Assembly: GCA_964491265.1 (NCBI GenBank)
Contig: CAZBFP010000005.1
Location: forward strand, 62,001-126,000
Direction: 5' to 3'
Length of the DNA: 64,000 bases
Source: JBBAGC01 sp964491265
Lineage (GTDB): Bacteria; Spirochaetota; UBA4802; UBA5550
Below, in pieces: positions 24,015-32,160 of this stretch. Position numbers and translations under genes: made by a program. How positions within the stretch are numbered: the first letter of the stretch is position 1; the number at the start of each line of letters is the position of its first letter. The notes beneath the pieces are model-generated. The model had not been told where the DNA came from, did no database searches, and saw only the letters and a list, made by a program, of their open reading frames with translations.

Positions 24015-25187
24015 TTGTTGAAGACAAAAGAGAGAACCAATAGAAACTTTAATTCATTCCAGACAATAAATGATGTTGTAGGAATTCTTCGTGAACAGTT
24101 TAATACAAGAAAGCTGTACATAAAATATGACGTTGAAAAACGCGAAGTTCTGATAAATGAATATAATCCGGACAACACTTTAATGATAGTGACCGATCCT
24201 TATTATAAAGCTGACGGGAATATTGTTATATATGGCTTATCTGATAAATACATAGAAGTTGATCTTCAGATTCTTCAGGAGCTCGGCCCCGGTTATTTTA
24301 AATGTAAAATAGTAAGCGCCAGGAGGGCAACAGAGGGGAGGAGGGACCTGCGCTTTAAGATTTCCTCTGATGACGGAGTGGCAACCAATTTCAGGGTGTC
24401 GAAACGTACTATTGAGCTTAATAAGTTCAGTATACCCACGAGCATTAAAGTTGTTCTTGACCAGTTCCAGACCGCAAACAGCAGATTTGCCGATCAGTTC
24501 AGGATAGATGTTTTAAGTATTGATACAAAAGATGCTGTGCTTAAAATAATAAAAAATACAGGGAAAACCCTGTTTATTCAGAATGTAAGTGACCCGGAAT
24601 CGTATAAGGCCCTTACAGATGATTTTATCGATGTTGCAGGAACCTATGGAACAGATCTTGAAAAACTGATAAAGCGTAATATTGAAAAAGGGATAAAATC
24701 GGTTATTATTGTACCAGTAATCTATATTACAGAAGATGAAAAGTCGGTGACTTTTGCCTATATTCAGGCTATTTCCAAAAAAGAGGAGATGGGTATAGAT
24801 AAGGTAATTGAGCTTAAAGATATGTCTTTTAAGCTGGTGGACCGTATAAGGGATGCCAATACACTGCTGGTTCCTGTTCATCAGCAGATTATGGATCTAA
24901 GCAGGGGCGGGGCAAAGATGAAAATCTCCAATCCTGATTTAAAAAAATATATTCAGAAATCACGGGGCTTTGTTTTTGACATAGTATTCAAGCTTCAGGC
25001 GCCTCTTACTATATATGGTGAAATAAAATCGACCACTACAGATTCTGAAGGGAATCTTATACTTGGAGTAGATTTTGAAGGGAATTCTTCAAGAAAGGAT
25101 GAGATGAAAAGATTCTACAGCGTGCTTAAACCTATGGAAGCAGAGTATAAATCGAGGCTTATTAAGAGTATTAAAGGCCGCAAATAG
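24015..25187 (+). CDS. DUF1577/PilZ domain protein
   Basis: A 390-residue cytoplasmic protein. The body resembles the spirochaetal DUF1577 family, best known from Leptospira, and residues about 280-385 form a PilZ-type domain with the signature MDLSRGGAKMKI. PilZ domains bind cyclic di-GMP through an RxxxR plus (D/N)xSxxG pair. Here the second motif is DLSRGG, and RRATEGRRDLRFK earlier (near residue 105) could belong to a first PilZ-like unit. The start is TTG with GAGGG 6 bp upstream. It converges on tsaB with a 17-bp overlap. A role in c-di-GMP signalling is inferred. Confidence 0.75.
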   Translation: MLKTKERTNRNFNSFQTINDVVGILREQFNTRKLYIKYDVEKREVLINEYNPDNTLMIVTDPYYKADGNIVIYGLSDKYIEVDLQILQELGPGYFKCKIVSARRATEGRRDLRFKISSDDGVATNFRVSKRTIELNKFSIPTSIKVVLDQFQTANSRFADQFRIDVLSIDTKDAVLKIIKNTGKTLFIQNVSDPESYKALTDDFIDVAGTYGTDLEKLIKRNIEKGIKSVIIVPVIYITEDEKSVTFAYIQAISKKEEMGIDKVIELKDMSFKLVDRIRDANTLLVPVHQQIMDLSRGGAKMKISNPDLKKYIQKSRGFVFDIVFKLQAPLTIYGEIKSTTTDSEGNLILGVDFEGNSSRKDEMKRFYSVLKPMEAEYKSRLIKSIKGRK

Positions 25188-25896
25188 GCATACCTTTTCT
25201 TTTTTCCAGATCTGTCTCTGCATCAGATTTTCTGCCGTAATCTGGTACAATTGAGTTGTAGTCAGAGTAAAGTTGCGGATTTCTGCGGTATTTTTCAATA
25301 AACAGCCTGTATATATCTTCACCGCAGGGTGTAAAAGCTTCATCATAACAGCAGGTGCTTCCATTTTTATTCAGCGCAGTTTCAATTTCATGCAGATATT
25401 TGCCGCATCCGTCACCGATTAGCCTGACAGACGATTTTTCTCCAATATCTTTTATCGCCTCATCTATTGTGTAGTCAGCAGGAAGGGTTACTGCCTCCGG
25501 GGTCGATTTATTTCCCCTGTAGAGGGCGCCAAATACCCTGTTTTTTTTTGCATCAAAGGCCACAAGCGTATGTGTAAAGCCGGGCTGTAGCGGGGATGAT
25601 GCGAATATTTCATGACTCTGTACCCCCACAAGGGGCGCTCCCAGGAGCTGTGCAAACATCCGTGCAGTTGAAACAGCAATGCGTACCCCGGTAAATGATC
25701 CGGGACCTATGCCTGTGCCTACAAGTTCAACCTCTTTAACGGTAATCCCGCTGATGCTGAACAGCTTTGTAAGTGAATCGAACATTGTTGTGGAATGACT
25801 TGTCCCGGCATTTTCTATTATGCTGCTGGTTTTATCTTTTACCGTGAGGGTCAGAATACTCATGCTGGTGGATGTGTCAATAATCAGGGTATTCAA
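25171..25896 (-). CDS. tsaB: tRNA t6A modification protein TsaB
   Basis: A 241-residue ASKHA-fold protein. The opening MNTLIIDTSTSMSILTL and the block VGTGIGPGSFTGVRIAVSTAR (residues about 60-80) are diagnostic. TsaB forms the TsaBDE complex that makes threonylcarbamoyl-adenosine at position 37 of ANN-decoding tRNAs. It overlaps tsaE by 20 bp, so the two are co-translated. Length is normal. Confidence 0.93.
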   Translation of the reverse strand: MNTLIIDTSTSMSILTLTVKDKTSSIIENAGTSHSTTMFDSLTKLFSISGITVKEVELVGTGIGPGSFTGVRIAVSTARMFAQLLGAPLVGVQSHEIFASSPLQPGFTHTLVAFDAKKNRVFGALYRGNKSTPEAVTLPADYTIDEAIKDIGEKSSVRLIGDGCGKYLHEIETALNKNGSTCCYDEAFTPCGEDIYRLFIEKYRRNPQLYSDYNSIVPDYGRKSDAETDLEKRKGMPICGL

Positions 25897-26302
25897 TTGT
25901 TATTCTCCGTGTTTCATCATCAATACGCTCAATAAGTACTGAAACGAGATGGCCATTGAGAATTCCGGCTGCTCTTTCCGGCCATTCCACAACAGAAACC
26001 CCGGAACCGTACCAGTATTCTTCGAAGTGAAGGTTTTCCAGCTCCTTTGCATTTTCAATACGATAAAGGTCAAAATGGTAAAGGGGGAGTGTTCCCTCGT
26101 ACATTTCAAAGAGGCTGAATGTGGGGCTTGTTATATCATCTTCAATGCCAAGACCCTTTGCTATCCCCTTTGCCATTACTGTTTTACCTGTGCCCAGCTC
26201 GCCGCTCAGGGTAATAATTAACCCGGGCCGGGCATTCCTGCCAAGTTCAATTGCAATGTTCAGTGTTTCACTCTCAGATTCTGATATAATATTTCTTTTC
26301 AT
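25877..26302 (-). CDS. tsaE: tRNA t6A modification ATPase TsaE
   Basis: A 141-residue P-loop protein. Walker A is SGELGTGKTVMAKG (near residue 35), followed by SPTFSLFEMYEG and the HFDLYRIE block that holds catalytic residues of the family. It is the ATPase that drives turnover of the TsaBDE complex. The divergent 305-bp stretch 26303-26607 upstream holds remnants of element A. Confidence 0.95.
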   Translation of the reverse strand: MKRNIISESESETLNIAIELGRNARPGLIITLSGELGTGKTVMAKGIAKGLGIEDDITSPTFSLFEMYEGTLPLYHFDLYRIENAKELENLHFEEYWYGSGVSVVEWPERAAGILNGHLVSVLIERIDDETRRITIEYPDY

Positions 26303-26322
26303 TTATTTTGAATTCCGGGATA

Positions 26323-26340
26323 TATTCCTTAACTTTTTAT
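26323..26340. repeat. Half copy of element A before tsaE
   Basis: TTCCTTAACTTTTTAT matches the conserved end of element A and faces the tsaE start 20 bp away, the same orientation as most other copies. No central hairpin is attached. It is short, so it could be chance or a conserved control motif. Confidence 0.4.
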
Positions 26341-26408
26341 TCATCAGGGAGGATTCTTTTGTCAAGGGATTCATTATAAAAATCAGATCTTTATCTGTTA
26401 TTTTTAAC

Positions 26409-26463
26409 AATGTTAATTCCAGAAAATATATTTCAGTGTAAAAATGGATAATATTATATCGGG
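26409..26463. repeat. Decayed half copy of element A
   Basis: CAATGTTAATTCC at 26409-26421 and the following TATATTTCAGTGTAAAAATG match the left half of element A up to the point where the GC hairpin would start. It lies in the gene-free stretch 26303-26607. After it, 26464-26510 reads CTGTCTGAAAAGTCGG...TGTCATTCCGG, which looks like a fragment of another dispersed repeat. Confidence 0.4.
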
Positions 26464-26607
26464 CTGTCTGAAAAGTCGGATTTTAACGGATTTGTCATTC
26501 CGGTTTTGTACCTTCACTTTTTCCGTAGAGAAATACTCTTTTTTTTCTTGCATGATTACTGTCTCTGTTTTCAACTGTCCTGAATAAGAGTGTAGGGGTT
26601 CATTGTA

Positions 26608-27198
26608 TTGAGCAGCGTTAAGGATGATAAAGTTAAGGTAAAAAAGAAGCTGATAACAGAGGCTTTAAAAAGGCTTCTGCAGAAGAGTGTATATTCAAAT
26701 ATTTCGGTTCAGGAAATTGCCGATGAGGCAGGTTATTCAAAAGGTGGAGTACTTCACTATTTTGCTGCAAAAGAAGATATATATATAGAACTTATCAATG
26801 ATATGTATGACGAACTTGCCAGAACCCACAGGAAAATGCTCAATAGCGAACTTAATTCCGAAGAAATGGCTCCCATATCCTCTCTCCTTGGTGTGGAAAA
26901 CTTTGTGCTTGATCGAAGCAATATAAGAATAATTATAAATATAATTTTATATTCTTTTGAGAATGATGTTATAAAGGCAATGCTCCAGAGATTTTTCAGC
27001 AATCACAGGTCTTTTTATGAGATAATTATCCGTGAAAATGCCGTAGGGGGAAAAGGGCCTTTTGATCTTGATGAGGCTACAGCTGCGCGTGTGCTTCAGG
27101 CTGTAATATTTTTTGTAGGTATTATCGAAGAGCTCGATCCCATTGATCTCGATTACGCCAAGCTTGTCCGTTATTTTACAATATTGATAAAGGGGTAA
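26608..27198 (+). CDS. TetR family regulator
   Basis: A 196-residue protein with a TetR-type helix-turn-helix at residues about 25-60: SNISVQEIADEAGYSKGGVLHYFAAKEDIY. The C-terminal ligand-binding part is helical and unassigned. The start is a TTG with AGGGG upstream. It is followed by a 165-bp gap and is not clearly linked to a target operon; the divergent tsaE gene is an unlikely target. Its own promoter region is the likeliest site. Confidence 0.87.
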   Translation: MSSVKDDKVKVKKKLITEALKRLLQKSVYSNISVQEIADEAGYSKGGVLHYFAAKEDIYIELINDMYDELARTHRKMLNSELNSEEMAPISSLLGVENFVLDRSNIRIIINIILYSFENDVIKAMLQRFFSNHRSFYEIIIRENAVGGKGPFDLDEATAARVLQAVIFFVGIIEELDPIDLDYAKLVRYFTILIKG

Positions 27199-27315
27199 GC
27201 GGATCACCCTTCCCCGATTATTTGAATAAATATTCCCCCTTTCCTTCTCCTCTCAATAAAATGCTTGAAAATACCGGTGTGTCTCGATTAACATTGATGT
27301 TAAATAGAGGATGTA

Positions 27316-27356
27316 AGATCATTTTATCCCAGATACTAGTTAAGGAATTAACACCG
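27316..27356. repeat. Right-half copy of element A before the DUF115 gene
   Basis: AGATCATTTTATCCCAGATA followed by AGTTAAGGAATTAACAC matches the right half of element A; the second block is identical to copy A3. It ends 8 bp before the ATG at 27364. The central hairpin and left half are missing. Confidence 0.65.
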
Positions 27357-27363
27357 GTGCTGA

Positions 27364-28266
27364 ATGGTAAATAAAGAGGAAATCTTCCGGAATCTTAACG
27401 CGGGCATGCTCTATGAAAGGTCGCGTGTCTTTAAAATTAATCTTACCAAAAATCTTTCTTTCATACGCAGGTATGGCGGACTGGCAAACATGACAGGAAA
27501 ACTGAAAAACCGCAATGTAATAGTGATAGGCGCCGGGCCGGGACTTGAAAAGAATGTTCAACTGCTGAAAAAATATCGAGACCGGATCGATCTGGTCTAT
27601 ATAGCTTCAGATATGGCACTAAAGCCCCTTCTGCTGCATGGTATCAGACCCCACTATGTAATTACCTGTGAAACAACACCTGCCGGATTCTTTTCCGGAA
27701 TAGATACATCAGATATGCATCTTCTTGCTTTCAGCTGTACTTCAAACAGCAACCTTAGGAGCTGGAGTGGCGCCATGAGTTTTTACAACTGGATGATGGA
27801 TGGTGATTACTTTGATGAACTTTGGGATACAGCAGGGAGAGACCTGGGATTTGTTGCAACAGGGAGCATAATAGTTACCCAGGCTGTATCTATTGCTCTG
27901 GGGTGCGGGATCGGAAACCTGGTACTTGTGGGGAATGACCTGGGATTCAGTGACAGGTATTATGTTTCAGGCACAGTTTCAGGGGAGAGAAGGTATGCTG
28001 CTTCCGGGAGGCTCAATACGTATCCTTCTATTGACATGAGTGCTGTCAGGGTATCAAGAGATTATGAAATAGTAAGGGATGGAAAAGTAACATATACGAA
28101 TAACCAGTTCCTGGCTGCAAAAATGTGGCTTGAGGACCTGTTTAAAAGGGGGCAATACCCTGTTATTGACAGCAGCTATCCGGGGTGTTCCGGGGCAGGC
28201 ATTGTAAAAATGGAACTGGCTGATTTTTTTAAAAAAAATTATGGAACCCGGAAAAGGAGAAAATAG
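27364..28266 (+). CDS. DUF115 (MAF/MptE-like) protein
   Basis: A 300-residue protein with the DUF115 core: NVIVIGAGPGLEKNVQLLKK (residues about 57-76), DLVYIASDMALKPLLLHGIRPHYVIT, and later GNLVLVGNDLGFSD. DUF115 proteins include the motility accessory factors (Maf) that add nonulosonic sugars to flagellins, and archaeal MptE pterin enzymes. Its place just before flbD and the motor genes favours a flagellin-modification role, but that is inference. Its stop lies 1 bp before flbD. Confidence 0.75.
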   Translation: MVNKEEIFRNLNAGMLYERSRVFKINLTKNLSFIRRYGGLANMTGKLKNRNVIVIGAGPGLEKNVQLLKKYRDRIDLVYIASDMALKPLLLHGIRPHYVITCETTPAGFFSGIDTSDMHLLAFSCTSNSNLRSWSGAMSFYNWMMDGDYFDELWDTAGRDLGFVATGSIIVTQAVSIALGCGIGNLVLVGNDLGFSDRYYVSGTVSGERRYAASGRLNTYPSIDMSAVRVSRDYEIVRDGKVTYTNNQFLAAKMWLEDLFKRGQYPVIDSSYPGCSGAGIVKMELADFFKKNYGTRKRRK

Positions 28267-28267
28267 T

Positions 28268-28453
28268 ATGATAAAACTTCATAAGCTTAATGGGGATGAG
28301 TTTATATTAAATTCGTTCCATATTGAAATAATTGAAACAAAGCCAGACACAGTAATAACCCTTACAAATGACAGAAAATACCTTGTTAAGGAGAGTGCCG
28401 GGGAAATAATCGAGCTGGTAAAGAATTACAGAAGAGGTCTTGAGCAATATTAA
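28268..28453 (+). CDS. flbD: Flagellar protein FlbD
   Basis: A 61-residue protein beginning MIKLHKLNGDEFILNSFHIE. The start at 28268 is chosen because AAAGGAG lies upstream; an in-frame codon at 28241 is inside the DUF115 gene. The small FlbD family (PF06289) is found beside flgE/motA in spirochaetes and Firmicutes; its exact role is unclear. The 230-bp gap that follows holds two inverted repeats before motA. Confidence 0.9.
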   Translation: MIKLHKLNGDEFILNSFHIEIIETKPDTVITLTNDRKYLVKESAGEIIELVKNYRRGLEQY

Positions 28454-28473
28454 GGGGACATTCTTCTGATGTG

Positions 28474-28613
28474 GGGCCATAAAAACTGTTATTATTGATC
28501 TTTAATCTCTTTAGTATAAAAAATTGGATTTTGTTATGGCCTTTATCTGCCGAAATTAAAAATAGAATTATTAGATCTGTTTGCGGTAATAATTGCTTTT
28601 ATTTCCGGCAGAT
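28474..28613. promoter_or_regulatory. Two inverted repeats between flbD and motA
   Basis: GGCCATAAAAAC pairs imperfectly with GTTATGGCC (28534-28542). Directly after that, TCTGCCGAAATTAAAAA pairs imperfectly with TTTTATTTCCGGCAGA, ending near 28612. TATAAT follows at once and could be a -10 box for motA. The first hairpin could end the flbD transcript and the second act as an operator. Confidence 0.35.
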
Positions 28614-28683
28614 ATAATGTTTTAAGTGCAAGAGTGATGAAAATATGAATAATATTTATTTTTTAAATTATACGGAGTAAAAT

Positions 28684-29463
28684 ATGGATTTAGCGAGCGT
28701 TCTGGGCATTTCCATGGCTTTTGTCTTTCTGCTGCTCGGTGTTCTTTTTGCCAGTGGAGATCTTTCCCTTTTTTTTGACCCTGCTTCTATTATGATTACT
28801 GTGGGTGGATCATTTTCAGGTCTGCTTGCTTCAAATCCATTGAGCTATATTCTTGGAATGGGTAAGATAGTAAGATTCGCTTTTTTTGCGCCTGAAGTTA
28901 ATCCTAAAGATCTTATTATTACCCTGGTATCCTTTTCTGAAAAGGCGAGGAGAGAGGGACTCCTTGCTCTTGAGGATAATGTAGATGAGCTTGATGATGA
29001 TTTTATGAAAAGCGGTATACGCCTGGTTGTTGACGGAACAGATCCGGAGCTTGTGCGGCGGGTCATGGAAACAGAATTGACCTATGTTATCGAAAGGCAT
29101 GACAAGGGTAAAAAGGTATTTGAGGACTGGGGTTTTCTCGCCCCTGCTTTTGGTATGATCGGTACACTGATGGGTCTTATTCTTATGATGGTTAACCTGG
29201 AGGATAAAGCTTCTATTGGCCCGGGTATGTCAACAGCGCTTATTACAACACTTTATGGGGCGATTCTTGCAAATGCGGTTCTTATACCTATAGCTAACAA
29301 GCTGGAAGTAAGGGCGCAGGAGGAGGTTCTCATGAAGCTGATAATGATAGAGGGTACCCTGTCAATACAGGCCGGGGATAACCCCAGGATAGTAAGGGAT
29401 AAGCTCATCGCTTTCCTTGAGCCTTCCCAGAGAGTGGAAATCACTCAGGAGGTTGGTGATTAG
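28684..29463 (+). CDS. motA: Flagellar stator protein MotA
   Basis: A 259-residue inner-membrane protein with four transmembrane helices (about 1-25, 33-52, 150-172, 180-200). The cytoplasmic loop carries charged residues that contact FliG. Family blocks PAFGMIGTLMGLILMM and ALITTLYGAILAN hold the conserved prolines and glycines. With MotB it forms the proton channel that drives rotation of the periplasmic flagella. The stop overlaps the motB GTG start. Confidence 0.95.
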   Translation: MDLASVLGISMAFVFLLLGVLFASGDLSLFFDPASIMITVGGSFSGLLASNPLSYILGMGKIVRFAFFAPEVNPKDLIITLVSFSEKARREGLLALEDNVDELDDDFMKSGIRLVVDGTDPELVRRVMETELTYVIERHDKGKKVFEDWGFLAPAFGMIGTLMGLILMMVNLEDKASIGPGMSTALITTLYGAILANAVLIPIANKLEVRAQEEVLMKLIMIEGTLSIQAGDNPRIVRDKLIAFLEPSQRVEITQEVGD

Positions 29464-30245
29464 TGGCTCTTAAAAAGAAACAGAAGCAGAAGAAGGGTGC
29501 TCCCTTGTGGATGGTGTCATGGAGTGATATGACAACCCTTCTTCTTACATTCTTTATAGTAATGATGAGCTTCGCTGAAATCGATGGTGAGGACTTTTAT
29601 CTTGTCCTCAGCTCTTTCAGAGGCTCTCTGGGCATGATGGAAGGGGGATATTCTCTTTCTTCGGGGAAACTCGTTGAAATGGGGCAGAATATGAAGAATC
29701 TCCCCTCTACAACCCAGGGGCGGGCCCTTTCCCTGAAACTGCAAAGGGCGGTTTCTGTATTTAAGCCTGAAATCGAGACCAAAAAGGTGAGGGTTACAGA
29801 GGATGAGCGGGGTCTTGTAATAACCCTTGCCAGTGATTCATTTTTTGACCCCGGGAGCGCGGCTCTTAAAAATGAGATGAAGCCGGTGCTTGCAAAGGTG
29901 GGGAACGTGTTGCGGGAAATTCCTAATTTTACACGCATTGAAGGGCATACAGACAGTAATCCTATAAGTGCACCTGGTGCAACAAGGGGATTTTCCACAA
30001 ACTGGGAACTTTCAGGTGCAAGAGGGATAAATGTATTGAGATACCTCCAGGAGGAGGAGAAGATAAATCCGAAGCAGCTTTCAGCAGTGGCATTTGCTGA
30101 ACAGAGGCCGCTGGATACTAATAATACCCCGGAGGGGAGAGCCTATAACAGGAGGGTCGATATTGTGATTCTCAGGGACAGGGTCTATACTCAGGGGAGT
30201 GATCCGCGGATAGAGAGGCCTTTGCCTGATGAGGAGTGGCGATAG
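29463..30245 (+). CDS. motB: Flagellar stator protein MotB
   Basis: A 260-residue protein with a basic N-terminus, a single transmembrane helix (about 18-38) starting WSDMTTLLLTFFIVMMSF, where the Asp is the proton-carrying residue, and a plug-like segment. The C-terminal OmpA-type peptidoglycan-binding domain (about 115-245) has FFDPGSAALK, IEGHTDSNP and NRRVDIVIL. The start is GTG at 29463, overlapping the motA stop. Confidence 0.95.
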   Translation: MALKKKQKQKKGAPLWMVSWSDMTTLLLTFFIVMMSFAEIDGEDFYLVLSSFRGSLGMMEGGYSLSSGKLVEMGQNMKNLPSTTQGRALSLKLQRAVSVFKPEIETKKVRVTEDERGLVITLASDSFFDPGSAALKNEMKPVLAKVGNVLREIPNFTRIEGHTDSNPISAPGATRGFSTNWELSGARGINVLRYLQEEEKINPKQLSAVAFAEQRPLDTNNTPEGRAYNRRVDIVILRDRVYTQGSDPRIERPLPDEEWR

Positions 30246-30375
30246 TAAATAATACTAACATTTGTGCATGAATGAATAAATTAATTGACATGTTATATAA
30301 ATGTTTGTTATTATGTCACATAAGTGTCTGGTTTAAGCGGATTGAATCTGATAAACTATATTAACGGCGGAATCT

Positions 30376-30897
30376 ATGGGTGATGAAGAAAGAGATGTAA
30401 TGGAAGATGATGCGCAATCCAGGGGTAGTGAGGAGAGTGCTGATACATCGAAAATTGTAAAAATACTTTTGTATGTGGCAGGCGGTATTATACTGGTTGT
30501 GCTTATGATTGGTATTTCATTTCTTGTTGCCAAAAATGTACAGGAGAGCAGGTATGAGAAGAGCCAGGATATAATAGCGGCGCCTCCGCCTCCGCCACTG
30601 GCAACGTATGAACTTCCTGCTTTTTCAAAGACAACATCTGATGCTGAGCCCCGTTTTATTAAGCTTCAGATTTCTCTGGCATATGAGCCGAGCCCGGAGC
30701 TTAATAATGAGCTTATAAGGCGACGTGACGAGATACAGCATATTGTAAATATTCTTCTTCAGGGGAAAACCTTTGAGGATCTGAACTCTGTAAGCGGAGC
30801 TTTGATTCTTGGAGAAGAGATAAAGGCCCATATTAATATAAGGCTTATTTCCGGAAAGATAAAAGAGATTTATTTTAAAGAGTTTGTAGTCAATTAA
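30376..30897 (+). CDS. fliL: Flagellar basal body protein FliL
   Basis: A 173-residue protein with a cytoplasmic acidic N-terminus, one transmembrane helix (about 33-54) and an extracytoplasmic domain. The latter begins YELPAFSKTTSDAEPRFIKLQISLAYEP and has RRDEIQHIVNILLQGKTFEDL, which matches FliL. FliL surrounds the stator and supports torque. A 130-bp gap separates it from motB; fliY follows after 45 bp. Confidence 0.9.
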   Translation: MGDEERDVMEDDAQSRGSEESADTSKIVKILLYVAGGIILVVLMIGISFLVAKNVQESRYEKSQDIIAAPPPPPLATYELPAFSKTTSDAEPRFIKLQISLAYEPSPELNNELIRRRDEIQHIVNILLQGKTFEDLNSVSGALILGEEIKAHINIRLISGKIKEIYFKEFVVN

Positions 30898-30942
30898 AGC
30901 CGGAAATAAGAGAAGTAACAACAGACTGAACTGGAGGGAACT

Positions 30943-31992
30943 ATGGGAGACGGCTCCTTATCACAAGACGAAATTGATGCTCTGTTACAGGGAGCTGATG
31001 ATATAACCTCAGGCCCCGATCCCCTTGGGGGAATGGATTTCCCTTCTTCAGGGGGCGGATCATCCTCATTTACACCATCGGAGCAGGGTAATCTGCGGAA
31101 TCTGATAAATTCTGCTATTGCACTTGTTGCTCCATCTCTCAGCGGATACCTGGGGGGTAAAAATCTTGTTCTTTCAAATCCTGTGGTTGAAGTAAAACCT
31201 CAGGAAATGATGAGGAATGATTTTCGCGGGAAGTATGTTCAGGTTTCAATGGACTATACCGGCAGCATTAATGGAAAAAATCTTGTAGTCTTTAATTATA
31301 ATGACGCGGGCGCCATATCCTCACTTATGATGGGCGATGAAAGCGGTTCTGTGCCTGCGGATATTTCAGATGCACATCAGAGTACAATTCAGGAATTCAC
31401 AAATCAGTTTATTTCCTCCATGGCTACCCAGTTTGGTAATAAAATAGGGGGAACCGTTAATACAACCCCTGCTGTAGTATCTGTGGCAGGGAGCGGCGGC
31501 GAACTTCAGCTTCCTTTCGGGGAGATTGTAAAAGTTACCTATGACATCATAATTGACGGAGTAATGAATTCAAAACTCTTTCATATTATGGACAGCAGCA
31601 TAGCGTCAACACTGGGTCGCGGTGCAGGGGGGCAGTCTTCATCTCAGCAGCAGCACCAGGGGGGACCTCAGGCGCAGATAAGTTCAGTAAGATTTCCCCA
31701 GATGGGTGAAAGTATAACAACCGGCGGCTATGGTGATATAAGTCTTCTTCTTGACGTAGAGATGACCATGACTGTTGAGCTGGGAAGGACTTCAAAGCTT
31801 GTTAAGGATATATTAGGCCTTGGAGAGGGATCTATAATCGAACTTGACAAGCTGGCAGGTGAGCCTGTTGATCTTCTTGTAAACGGGAAGCTTATTGCTA
31901 AAGGGGAAGTTGTTGTAATTGATGAAAATTTCGGTGTTCGTGTAACTGATATTGTAAGTCAGGATGAAAGGTTCAGGACAGTCCATAAGTAG
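30943..31992 (+). CDS. fliY: Flagellar switch protein FliY (FliN-type) with CheC-like domain
   Basis: A 349-residue protein. The N-terminus LSQDEIDALLQGADD is the CheY-binding peptide of FliM/FliY. The middle holds a CheC-type phosphatase signature, STIQEFTN...P, matching S-x3-E-x2-N-x21-P with the proline in NTTPAVV. A flexible Gln/Gly-rich linker (about 225-245) precedes the C-terminal FliN/SpoA domain (about 265-345: LLLDVEMTMTVELGRTS, IIELDKLAGEPVDLLVNGKLIAKGEVV). It forms the C-ring and probably dephosphorylates CheY-P. No fliM is adjacent. Confidence 0.93.
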   Translation: MGDGSLSQDEIDALLQGADDITSGPDPLGGMDFPSSGGGSSSFTPSEQGNLRNLINSAIALVAPSLSGYLGGKNLVLSNPVVEVKPQEMMRNDFRGKYVQVSMDYTGSINGKNLVVFNYNDAGAISSLMMGDESGSVPADISDAHQSTIQEFTNQFISSMATQFGNKIGGTVNTTPAVVSVAGSGGELQLPFGEIVKVTYDIIIDGVMNSKLFHIMDSSIASTLGRGAGGQSSSQQQHQGGPQAQISSVRFPQMGESITTGGYGDISLLLDVEMTMTVELGRTSKLVKDILGLGEGSIIELDKLAGEPVDLLVNGKLIAKGEVVVIDENFGVRVTDIVSQDERFRTVHK

Positions 31993-32037
31993 CAGGTATG
32001 GTTTTAAATGCAGTGTGACTGCTAAATGTGCAGGTTT

Positions 32038-32067
32038 CGGCTTTTAAGGTTGAATTATTAAAAGCCG
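32038..32067 (+). terminator. Hairpin between fliY and fliO
   Basis: CGGCTTTTAA pairs perfectly with TTAAAAGCCG over a 10-nt loop, in the 168-bp gap after fliY. It has no U-run, so it may attenuate or stabilise the mRNA rather than end it. A second, weaker CCTTATCCG/CGGATAGG repeat follows near 32084-32110. Confidence 0.4.
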
Positions 32068-32160
32068 GAAGTATAATTGAGAAGCCTTATCCGGTCCTGA
32101 TACGGATAGGGGAATTCAGGTAAATAAAAGGTTGAGGATTTTTTTTTAACATAAAAAATT

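Noticed and set aside
26464..26607. Gene or riboswitch in the gap before the TetR gene
   Set aside because: Only repeat-like fragments (CTGAAAAGTCGG, TGTCATTCCGG) are seen, with no ORF with SD and no recognised riboswitch core.
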